A DNA stretch of 42,469 nt from contig JARGXX010000038.1 of NCBI GenBank assembly GCA_030374765.1, positions 1-42,469 on the forward strand. The letters are read 5' to 3'. The notes under the pieces are model-generated. The model worked only from the letters and a program-made list of their open reading frames with translations. It had not been told where the DNA came from and made no database searches. Positions 9,713 to 18,100 of the stretch are shown one piece after another (position 1 is the first letter of the stretch; each line of letters starts with the position of its first letter). The stretch comes from Agarophyton chilense (taxonomy: Eukaryota; Rhodophyta; Florideophyceae; Gracilariales; Gracilariaceae). A program made the translations under genes and the position numbers.

Positions 9713-11580
9713 TTAGTTGGAAGAACCCAGATTGTCGTGCGCGCCAACCAAATCGCTAGAGGAGTTACTCCCGCCGGTCAGGCGTGCCACGATGGCGTCT
9801 CTCATCGCACCGATGTCGCCGCTCGACGCTTGCGCGTTCAGTCCAACACCCCGAAGGAACTGGGAGATCACGACCGCCACTGGGCGTATGGGAACCTCGA
9901 TAACTTCCGGTTCGTCCTGCAACGCCGCCGCCAATGGATCGATGACGCACCTGCGTGAGTCGCTCCCTGCGCCGGCTGCGCCGTAGTATCGGTACCATCG
10001 GGATCTCCAACGTCTTCCATGACCTCGTCGCCACGGTATTCGCCCTCCTCCTCCAGGAGATTATCACCGCCATAGGCGTAGTAGAAGTCATCCGAGTTGA
10101 CAAACCCCACGGGGTGCCCGTATGGTATGCCTCGCGGAGCCATCCGGGGTGCCGACGATTCCGCCTCGGAGATCTCTTGCTGCTCCCATGGGTTAAAGAA
10201 GATGAAATCTCCCGCCAACGGCGTGCGACGCTCCAGAGATCGATCAGCCCCACCGGCTTCTTGACCACGGCCGCTCTGCCGGACAGGCACGACAGCCCAA
10301 TCGACACGCCCAATGATGTCGATGAGCTCCTGAGCTTCATCAGCTTTATTGACACCTCCAAGAGGGAGTTGAAGGTCCAGCTGCCGGATGTAACCACGCA
10401 AACGCGGAGGAAGATACCACAGTCGATACTGGTCGTAGGCTTCCCACAAGATGTACGCCGCGGCGCGGACTGCCCATTAGGTTAGGACCACGGACCATAA
10501 GCCGGAGTGCAGATCCTCGATGAGGTACGAGCCCAGATAGGAGACGACTGGAGGCAACTCCACGTAACATCCCCGGCACACCTCGACGGAGGACCACCAC
10601 CCAGGCAGGGGAACGTATCGCCCGAACTGATAGAAGGGACTAATCCGGTTTATCTCCGTGTTCTGATGAGGGACAAGGAACCCAAAGCGGGATCTGCCCC
10701 GACGCTCCTCGCAGATGAAGCTCTGTAACCACCGATATCGGGACTCACGACGAAGGTGACGGAACTCGGCACGAATGATCGGACGGACCCAGCAGATCGC
10801 TTCTTGACGCGCTCGCGGTTGACCGCGCCATGCGTAAGTTTCCAACGCCGCAAGGCGGTCACAATAGCCGATCTCCCCCTGAGTCCGGTACATCCGTAGG
10901 TCGAAGCCGAATTCGTCGGGGATGGGGTATTGGAAGTTCGCCCGGCTGATCCGTGAGTAACCGATGCGGACGAATATACAATGCGCCTCTTCCGCCGACT
11001 CGCCCCTTCGCCGCAGAATCGCGTGAACGGGAACCGCCACACGGCGTCGCCAGTCCCACGAAGTAGTGATCAAAGCCGGCAGCTCGCCCGGGAGACGCGT
11101 ATTGCCATCAGCATACGCGGCCACGAGTTCTTCGTCGACGACGGCTGTCGGATGGAACCACGGAGCTCTCCGGAGAATCGCCGCATGTTGACACCGGTTT
11201 AACCCGACGAGCTCGTCGTAACTGGGCCAGGTGTCCCCCGCAGGAGTGATGTGGCTTGAAGCTTCAACGAGACGCCGGGATCGGCTCGGCGCGGTTGACG
11301 AGGCACTCCCCCGCGGAAGGGGAGCCGAATGGAAACCGGAGAAGTAACCCCGGCGGGAATTGTTACCACCGTTCATCGGGAGTGCTGGTCGCCGAGGTAT
11401 CAGGATGTGGTCGCTGGAAGTTGTCGTACGATGCGGAAGAGCGCTCGAAGTTCGAGGAGTGGTTACCGCGTTGTTGCGTTTGTCGTTGGGAGGTGCAGCT
11501 CTGCCTTCGACAGTCGAGTGGTCGCTGGACGCGTTACGCGGCTCGCTCTGATGCCGGTTGGACCGTTGCCTCCCCGCCAT
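9713..11580 (-). pseudogene. Element 1 antisense ORF (about 620 codons), protein of unknown function
   Basis: Starts at ATG 11580, only 36 bases inside the 3' LTR, and runs against gag-pol. A 367-codon frame stops at TAA 10479-10477 and continues in the same frame to 9868. The C-terminus then reads on one frame over to 9713, so one nonsense change and one frameshift (about 9940-9990) separate it from a single protein. Parts in order: Arg/Ser-rich N-terminus; YDELVGLNR; EEAHCIFVRIGYS; CDRL; RAEFRHL; CYVELPPVVSYLGSYLIED; DEAQELIDIIGRVDW; a strongly acidic stretch (NLLEEEGEYRGDEVMED); a C-terminal helix GDIGAMRDAIVARL. The same motifs appear in the same order in the antisense ORF of copy B, which argues that it encodes a real protein. 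Antisense ORFs at this position are known in some plant Ty3/Tat elements; I claim no homology. It ends 213 bases from the pol stop. Confidence 0.7.
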
Positions 11581-11600
11581 GTCGACGGCATATTCGTCAC

Positions 11601-11613
11601 CTAAGGAGGGGGA
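11601..11613 (+). promoter_or_regulatory. polypurine tract of Element 1
   Basis: AAGGAGGGGGA (11603-11613) lies two bases before the 3' LTR, where the family primes plus-strand DNA synthesis. With the preceding CT it forms the 13-mer found twice more inside pol. Confidence 0.8.
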
Positions 11614-11615
11614 TA

Positions 11616-12503
11616 TGAAGGAAAATGCCCTTCAAGGGGGTTTCTTCGCAGGACTTAGGAAGTTCGCTCGCTTGAGGACTAGCTTGGTCTATGACAAGCT
11701 ATACCGCTATTGCGTGCTAAAGGCCGGTTAGGACCGGAAGTGCACACGGGTGGAACACGTGGACTGCACGGATGCCAACGCTCGAGTACGAGGCGTGCCA
11801 CACGTGGCCCGGATTCTACCTATTGGTTAGTATTATTTAGTAATTTTTAGTATTTATTTGGCTACGCTATCGCTATTTAGTGTCTATTTTTCGGGCGAGC
11901 GCCCACTGTCAGGGGCCGCGCGCCACAGTACTGAGGAGGTTGAGCACTGCTCCCCAGTAAAGAACCTCTTGGGAGATCCCAAGGAGGGATTCTTGGCTCT
12001 GAACTTTTCGCCTTCGGCGCGTCTTCACCGCATACTGCGTGAGCGCCCGTTGCACGTTAGTTCATCCACCCTTCCGTCAACCAGAGTGCTACCAACACCG
12101 TGGGTTCATATTTAATCGCCGACACTTGTCGTAGTCTCGCCCCTGTATAGGGTTTCGCCCCCGTTTTCCTCTTGTTCTCCTTTTTGGCTCTCGTGAGTGG
12201 CCGCCTCACTCACCTCGCTCGTCCACCTCATACGAGTGTTTCCTCGCTCTTTTTCCGACAATCGCCGTGGTACCGCTCCGCATAGGATTGGTCACACCCC
12301 GGACTGTGCCGTGCTCACCTAAACACTCTAGGTATATCCCGCTGGATTGGCCTCGGTCTTACACCCGACTCCGTCGTGCCTTTCCAGAGTGGCTTTGTTT
12401 CTATGCTCCGCTGGGACGCGTTTCCTCTGCCTGAGGCGTGTCTCTCAAGAGAGGAAGATCCCGAAAATCTTCGTGGTGTCTCCACCCCAAGCGTTGTCCT
12501 ACA
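11616..12503 (+). repeat. Element 1 3' LTR (888 bp)
   Basis: Gap-free match to 1372-2259, with about 17 differences counted by eye (about 2%), most of them transitions. Starts TGAAGG and ends CTACA, giving canonical TG...CA ends. It is followed directly by the target duplication CCCTG. Confidence 0.92.
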
Positions 12504-12508
12504 CCCTG
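12504..12508 (+). repeat. target-site duplication CCCTG, right copy
   Basis: Matches 1367-1371. It also forms part of codons of the interrupted minus-strand gene (CAG GGT across the empty site). Confidence 0.85.
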
Positions 12509-12646
12509 CAACTCCGAGAGAGCAGGGTTGCTCTCATCGCGAGCAGCCGTGGCACTACGTGATTTGCCATACATCTTGCTGTCCTCAACGACGCGAACTC
12601 CCGACGTAGCATACGCGCAAATGTGATTTGATGGGTTTGGCCTCAT
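12504..12646 (-). pseudogene. 5' part of the host gene split by Element 1
   Basis: A minus-strand frame starting at ATG 12646 (MRPNPSNHICAYATS...), with a second Met in SKMYGKSRS. It reads into the duplication as NPALSELQG, and the same frame resumes at 1366 on the other side of the element. The frame is also open upstream to 12709 without an ATG. The protein, about 120 residues in all, has no motif I recognise. Inside the LTR the frame runs on only by chance. Confidence 0.5.
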
Positions 12647-12720
12647 GACGCAGGATGGAACGGATAGAGAAAGTATTCGGAGACGAAAAGTAACAGGTAG
12701 GAAGGTCAATTAATTTATAG

Positions 12721-12945
12721 TCACAAAGAATAGATTTCATCTAAAAAGCCTCTGATTTCATTGTACAACCGCTTTGTTGTCCATAAAAATTCAGACCACT
12801 TAGTTGGTAACGCAAGATCTTGCCAGCGCCTGAGCACCACGAATTGTACACACAAAGCAAATGCGTTTTGCGTATAGTAAGGCGTACAGTTAGAAACAAG
12901 CTGGCCAAGCCCGACCAGAAGCAGCACAACATTTCGAGCGAGCAT
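12721..12945 (-). CDS. unrecognised ORF, possible exon, 74 codons
   Basis: An open minus-strand frame starting MLARNVVLLLVGLG, with a hydrophobic N-terminal half and a charged end (WTTKRLYNEIRGFLDEI). Just upstream on this strand is a good 3' splice-site pattern at about 13002-12973: TGCTGAC, a T run, then CACAG. This could therefore be a downstream exon of a gene whose start lies further right. A TAG directly after that AG means this frame would need another junction. Function unknown. Confidence 0.25.
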   Translation of the reverse strand: MLARNVVLLLVGLGQLVSNCTPYYTQNAFALCVQFVVLRRWQDLALPTKWSEFLWTTKRLYNEIRGFLDEIYSL

Positions 12946-12979
12946 GTGTATGTAAGGCCGGCCTCCATCGGCTCCAACC

Positions 12980-13750
12980 TACTGTGAAAAAGTCAGCACT
13001 ACTAACGCAGCTCATCTGGAGATAGCCAAAGTGACGAAAAGCAAGCTCGGGGCACGCTATAATTCACAAAGTCAAAAAGGGGACGCCTCTGTAAAGATCC
13101 ACAACTCGGGCGAGTACGAGACGTATGAAAAGAATGAACGAAGCTATTTGGATGCCAGAGGTGCAGTAAATAAGATTAGATTCAGTTATGGGAGAAAAGA
13201 AGAGAAGTTTATGAAGCAATGGGCAAACAAGAGAGCTTGCCAGCTAATAGAGGAACGCCCAAGGAAAGAAAGTCAGAAAAAAGAGTGAGTCAAAGTATTC
13301 ACGTTATTGCTGGTGAGGATAACAATACCAAAGAAACTTCATTATTTGAAAAAGAGAGACGAGTACGGAATTAAAAGTGCAAAAGCCTTGCAATGGACAC
13401 AGAAAGTTTGTGGTTTATACAAATAATTATGTTTGATGACTTATTTAGACACTACCAAAAAGGCTTATTTAAGGTCAACGGAATAAATATAGAACTTTTG
13501 CTTGAAGAGAAAACGTATTCTAAAGTGGAATATAATGATAGAATAATTCTATGTTTTCATGGGTATTGTTTGTTAACATCAAATAAATTTAACTTTTTGA
13601 GGGACGAGGTGAGATGAGGAGTGTGAAAAGGGTTTACAGCCGTACCACTGTTCATAGCACGACCATATCTCTGCTTATCGTCCTGCAGCAACGGCGCGAT
13701 TGAGAACGTTTTTATGAAGTATAAAAATGTACGGGATGAGCTATCGTATC
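12980..13750. other. AT-rich stretch with two unrecognised plus-strand ORFs
   Basis: Two short plus-strand frames lie here: 13031-13288 (85 codons, very rich in Lys, Glu and Ser) and 13393-13617 (74 codons, hydrophobic and aromatic, ending NKFNFLRDEVR). Neither shows a domain I know, and they are in different frames. They could be pieces of a spliced gene or chance. No promoter is obvious. Confidence 0.2.
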
Positions 13751-13751
13751 C

Positions 13752-13871
13752 ACATTCGGCCATATCAAGTTGGCATACGCCGCATCCCATCCCGAACTGC
13801 GAAGCTAAGTCACTTTGAGCTGGGCTAGTACTGACATGAGGGATCGGTCTGGAATCCCCAGTGCCGAATGT
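13752..13871 (+). rRNA. 5S ribosomal RNA gene
   Basis: A 120-base sequence whose ends form a perfect 9-bp helix I (ACATTCGGC with GCCGAATGT). Inside are the conserved 5S landmarks: CGGCCATA at the start, CATCCCATCCCGAAC, GCGAAGCTAAG, GAGCTGGGCTAGTACT and GGAATCCCCAGTGC. These include the internal RNA polymerase III control region. A T-rich tract follows directly (TTTATTTTT), as expected for Pol III termination. The GAGYTGGGYTAGTA and GAATCCCCAGTGC variants resemble red-algal 5S as I remember it. It stands alone, not in an array or beside other rRNA genes in this window. A 5S-derived SINE is possible but no fused unit follows. Confidence 0.88.
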
Positions 13872-14001
13872 TTATTTTTGGCTTTGCCACATATTTGCCT
13901 CACTCCTACCATTCTTCTTCTTGCACCATCGCACCATCGCACATTTTGCTTTCTGCTTCAATAAAACCTTTTTTATTCTTCCCGCTCACCCTCATCCTCC
14001 T

Positions 14002-14054
14002 CTTCCCCAACCTCTCTTCCCCAACCTCTCTTCCCCAACCTCTCAGCCCCAACC
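14002..14054 (+). repeat. 14-bp tandem repeat, three perfect copies plus a partial
   Basis: The unit CTTCCCCAACCTCT occurs at 14002, 14016 and 14030, then a degenerate copy at 14044. It sits in a longer pyrimidine-rich strand (about 13978-14060). Confidence 0.85.
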
Positions 14055-14059
14055 CATCA

Positions 14060-15720
14060 AGCGCAACGCCCTACGACCTCGCTCCTTCGAAAACTCTGAA
14101 TCCGATCTATGTGCACCAATCCTGAATGCACTCTCTCTACCCAAACATGCTCGAAGGTGACCAGGACACAGAACAGTTTTTTGGATATCACACCGACCGC
14201 CCGCTCACAGGGCTGAGAGAACAGCACGCTCGCTTCACTCACGTCGCAGCGTTTCAGCTCTTCGAATGAGCCGCCAAATGGCCAGAGCGGCGGAGCCAGG
14301 CCGCCTGGCGCAGCTTCATGAGACACGCTCGCCTGTTCGCCTGTTTACCCGCTTGCGAGCGCTGTGCACGCAACTGTAGCCGTTGCTCGGCGGAGGCTGA
14401 AGGAAGGTGCCACCCGGAAGTGTAGATTGAAGGGTAGATTTCTGATCGCAGCCTGCTACACATGCACCGTTCCGTTTAAGCCCTGGCCTGTCTTTCAAAG
14501 CTCTTGTTCGCCTGAAAGCGGCGTGATTTGATTTCGGTGACCTGCCCCAATTCAGCTGGCCAAGCTCCCAACCGTTTGACCGTACCTGCAAGGAGCTGAA
14601 GGGCGCTCAACTCCATCAGCGGTGCCATCTCGCGTCTTTTAATCGGGCCCAACTCGCAGGTTCATAGTGTTTGACCTGTCTCTCGCCCACTTCACCATGA
14701 CAGCATGACAGCATTGATCAGAGCGTCGACGTCAGTGGCCGGAGGTGTTTTTGCCTCTGTTGCGCTTGTACTGGACAAGTCGATTGCTTTGATGGATGGA
14801 CGCTTGGCACTTGCATAGCCCGGTAGCGTTCGCCAAAAGTAGGAACAGCCGAGAATGAAGCATTGCACAAGGTGGGCGAAACGACGTGAGGAAAGGGATA
14901 CAGGGTTTCATCGCACAGCCGAGATCGCTGGTTACAATGCTAATGTATCCATCATGCGCTCAATGGCACGTGAAAAGAGTAGGGTCCAACTGAGATCTTC
15001 AGCCGTACAACCCACATTTGCTCCGAAACCCTTCGTTCGACATCGGTGGGATAGCCTTCCACAGCTCGGAACCGTCGCCGGCGAGAGACCTTGTGAGGCA
15101 ATGACAAGATCGCGATGCTTGCCAGACCTGAAGCTTTTTGTTGACTGTATGAACATGAACGCTACTGTCGCCCTCAATGTCGTTTTGAGAGCCACTCGTT
15201 CAGCTGAGCAACACATCGTGAAGATGCACAAAAAAGTACCATCTATTCTAGCTTTGTGCATGCGGGTTTGAGATTAATTTACTCGCGCTGCGAGAATAGC
15301 CGACGATTGGACTCAAGCAAAGCAAGTCACCACCAGAAATTGTCAGACAGTATGTTGTCACGGCGGGAAGCGATTCGGAAGGAGATGAGTTCTGAATGCA
15401 CAAACACCACGGTATCAATTCTCATGCCAAGCTTCTCTCCACCTCTAGACCGCCCCCCCTTCTCTTCAAAGCAACATCGGTAACCCATTTCGAAATCACT
15501 CAGCTTGATGAGTGAAAATCAGCGCGATCCAATCCGAATGCTTCGTGCATCGAATCTCGAAGCTTTGGCGCACGGAGCGTTGAGAACAAAAGCGCTTCAG
15601 TGCAGAGTTTTGCACTCGTAACCACATGGAGATACTATCGGATGAATGCGCGATCAGGAGAATTCGAAGGCTGTTCAAAGCACTCTTCGAATTAGTACGC
15701 ATCATGCCGTACTCCACAGG
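14060..15720. other. no recognised gene; one candidate ORF at 14855-15271 (+)
   Basis: The best plus-strand frame is 138 codons from ATG 14855. It is Arg-rich with no domain I recognise, and is overlapped on the other strand by 109 codons (15261-14932). Other short frames on both strands (for example 14591-14316 minus) are Arg/Gly-rich and unconvincing. I see no RNA gene or transposon end here. The region may be intergenic or hold spliced exons I cannot resolve. Confidence 0.25.
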
Positions 15721-15740
15721 GAATGAAGAGCTTAGAAGCG

Positions 15741-15747
15741 TATATAA
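15741..15747 (+). promoter_or_regulatory. TATA box of the PH-pseudokinase gene
   Basis: TATATAA lies about 310 bases before the start codon at 16053. It is followed by GACACTTCCCGGGG and, further on, a pyrimidine-rich leader (about 15890-15965, long C and CT runs). The position suits a core promoter with a leader of about 280 bases. Confidence 0.45.
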
Positions 15748-16052
15748 GACACTTCCCGGGGAGAGCATGGTTTCCTTCTGCTTCTGGTCGCCGTTTGGAT
15801 TGCGACATTTGTGTTACTATACATTGAGTCTCTCGTCTTTTGCATCCATCGTGGCCATTGTGAACTGAGCACCTCAGTCACCCAACCATCGTCTTCTTTC
15901 TCCCCTTTCCTCACCCTCCCCCCCTACTCCCCCCCACTGCCCCCTCTCCCTCGTTCCCAGCCATTTCGCCCTTCGCTTTACTTCGTGGTGCCCCCAATTG
16001 TTTCGCTTTGTGTCTGCACTGCCGCAGTCTCCCCGTCTTTGTTTGCTTGACA

Positions 16053-17519
16053 ATGGTTGTGCCAGCTATCATTCGCCAGAAGAAAATCTTCGAGCATGAG
16101 GGATACGTCAGAATCCACCAATCCCTCCTATCTCGCCGAGAAACTAGGTACATGCGCCTGCAGGGATCCATGCTTTCGTTGCATACTTCTGAGGATAAGA
16201 AAGCTGAAATGGAAAAGTCAGTTTTTGGTTGTAAAGTCGCATGCACACTTCTCCCCCGAAGCTTCGTGATAAAGTTCAAGAACGGTCAGAAACTTCGAGT
16301 TTCGTGCAGTTCCAAAGGTGAGGCCGGCAAGTGGAAACAAGTTGTGACCCTGGCCTCAACCAAATCATTTCAGAACGAGTACAAGGGTCGGGGAGAGGTC
16401 GACCTGTCCGGGCGCTGGGCGGTTTTCAACGCAGAAAGCTGTACGGACAAGACGGAAGTGTCCGTGCAGCGATTCCGCCGTCAACCTCAGGGGCGGAACA
16501 AGCTCTGTCACCAACTTGCGACGGGGCGCCATATGTATGCGCTCCAGAATCTGTACAATCCGTGCATTTTAACTCCGATCGATACCTTCGTGGAGAAGGA
16601 GTTCGCGTTTATCATCTACAGACCGATCCACGAAAAGAAGCTGCGAGATATCATCGCAGAAAGCGATGGGATACTCTCGGAAAGGGTTACGAAATGCATA
16701 GTGAGGCAAGTTGTATCGGCCATCAATCACTTGCATCGATCTGGATACGTCCACCGCAATATCTCACTGGACAGCATCCTTTGTGACTTTGCGAATCCTA
16801 CAGATCCGAGAGCTCTTCTGTCGACCTTCAACCATGTTGAATTCGTGGACGCTGAAGATGACCAAACCTTGAGTTCCGCTGTGGGCAGGTCACACTACCG
16901 AGCCCCGGAAATGATTGAAGGGAAGCGGTATAACGCCTCAGTGGATATGTTCGCCCTGGGGGTCTGCATTTACCGAATGTTGTGCGGCTCCTTCCCATTC
17001 AGAATTCCGAAAACTTGTAGGTCTGATATGATCGATGAGCGGAAGCGTGGGCTCATGTTTGACGGAAACGAATGGAAAACCGTTTCCGCAGAAGCCCAAG
17101 ATTTTGTGAAGTCTTTGCTTGACCCGGTCTGGCAGAATCGACCCACAGCCACAGCAGCGATGGAAAGCCGGTGGCTTTCTATGGATACAGCCCTGTGTCC
17201 TATTGGCCAAAATGAATCTGTTGCTTCCGAGACTTCCAGCCATCCAGCGGCAGAAGCTTCCGATGGCGCAGCGGATGAAGGGATACCCAGTGACTCCTCA
17301 TTATCCCATCAGAAAAACTGCATTGACGCCCTTCTGGAATCGTACCAACCACAGTTATCACCGTTTATGCAGCGCTTTCTACGGCCGCTTACGAGCGAAA
17401 CCTCGGTGGAATCTCCAGTGGACGCCTACAAAAGCATCTTTCAAAGCTATGGCAGATCTGCCAATAGCGATTTGCCACACTCGAAATCGCGACATGGCAC
17501 TTCAGATCCGTTAATGTGA
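16053..17519 (+). CDS. PH domain plus pseudokinase protein (488 residues)
   Basis: An intronless gene. I start at ATG 16053 (context GACAATGG), which leaves a complete PH domain; the frame is open a little further upstream without ATG. Residues 14-103 form a pleckstrin-homology domain, EGYVRIHQ to GKWKQVVTLAS, with the near-invariant C-terminal Trp at 94. Such domains bind phosphoinositides or proteins at membranes. Residues about 110-375 have a protein-kinase fold: HLHRSGYVHRNISLDSIL, RAPEM (283-287), VDMFALGVCIYRMLCG and the final Arg 363. The catalytic residues are changed: VSVQ for VAVK (Gln139), HRN for HRD (Asn236), TFN for DFG (258-260), and a degenerate Gly loop. It is therefore most likely a pseudokinase acting as a scaffold or allosteric partner. 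The C-terminus (380-488) is Ser-rich and disordered-looking. No stop or frameshift interrupts it. Confidence 0.85.
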   Translation: MVVPAIIRQKKIFEHEGYVRIHQSLLSRRETRYMRLQGSMLSLHTSEDKKAEMEKSVFGCKVACTLLPRSFVIKFKNGQKLRVSCSSKGEAGKWKQVVTLASTKSFQNEYKGRGEVDLSGRWAVFNAESCTDKTEVSVQRFRRQPQGRNKLCHQLATGRHMYALQNLYNPCILTPIDTFVEKEFAFIIYRPIHEKKLRDIIAESDGILSERVTKCIVRQVVSAINHLHRSGYVHRNISLDSILCDFANPTDPRALLSTFNHVEFVDAEDDQTLSSAVGRSHYRAPEMIEGKRYNASVDMFALGVCIYRMLCGSFPFRIPKTCRSDMIDERKRGLMFDGNEWKTVSAEAQDFVKSLLDPVWQNRPTATAAMESRWLSMDTALCPIGQNESVASETSSHPAAEASDGAADEGIPSDSSLSHQKNCIDALLESYQPQLSPFMQRFLRPLTSETSVESPVDAYKSIFQSYGRSANSDLPHSKSRHGTSDPLM

Positions 17520-18098
17520 CAAAGCCAATGACCACTCTCTTTTGTAAAAATACCTCTTGAATTTACCAAACTCTTCTAGTTGTAGACCATCATCATGACA
17601 CTGTATGTTGATATTCTTTGTGCGTTGAATGTAACACTTCGCGTGTTCATTCATCGCCCCCCTCCATGATTGTTTTACAATCCAAATAATCATGTGAATG
17701 ATGGCGGTTTAAAAGAATGATCTCTAGCGCCTCGGAGACGTTCGAATCACTTTTTATACATAGTTTTTATTCTCGAGTTAAGAAACCCGAAAAGTGAGGT
17801 AAGAAACAATGAGCTTGATCTGCGGGCGGGGGTTTTCAGTCATTCCAATTCGCTAATTTCGAGTCGCATCACGGTGTTGGTCGTCTTCTGCATGACAAAC
17901 AGAAGGTATGAAGGGCGATTCGTCTCAGGTAATCTGTATCGACTTTCATCTTTTTGCGGTCGACTGCATGAGCGATCAACCTTTAAAAGCGCACAATTTT
18001 GTTAAGGCTAAAAGTGGTATTCATTGGGCAGTTATGCTACTAGTGCAAAAGACGACAAACGGAAAGTAATGCATACCAAAGTGGTAATTGCGGGGATT
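17520..18098. other. 3' flank of the pseudokinase gene; nothing recognised
   Basis: AT-rich sequence without a convincing ORF. The only frame of note is 60 codons on the minus strand (17693-17511). It probably contains the 3' UTR of the upstream gene; I see no AATAAA close to the stop. GTTCGAAT at about 17741 resembles a tRNA B box but no tRNA folds around it. Confidence 0.4.
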
Positions 18099-18100
18099 TA

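Larger units (their letters stand above)
1372..12503 (+). mobile_element. Element 1: near-complete Ty3-type LTR retrotransposon with antisense ORF
   Basis: An 11132-bp element with a complete set of landmarks: 888-bp LTRs (TG...CA), a 5-bp target duplication, PBS, gag, protease, reverse transcriptase, RNase H, integrase with C-terminal chromodomain, a long antisense ORF, and a polypurine tract before the 3' LTR. The order PR-RT-RH-INT places it in Ty3/Gypsy rather than Copia. The LTRs differ at about 17 sites by eye, with no indel, so the insertion is not brand new. It is disabled by nonsense codons in pol (7424, 7832, 7913), a stop and frameshift in gag, and loss of the first catalytic Asp of RT. 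It splits a minus-strand gene. Confidence 0.93.

Noticed and set aside
15811..16050. 79-codon ORF upstream of the pseudokinase gene
   Set aside because: Composed of the pyrimidine-rich leader (Pro/Ser runs) and ends at the start of the real gene.
17735..17756. Possible tRNA around GTTCGAAT
   Set aside because: No T stem, acceptor stem or D arm can be formed around it.
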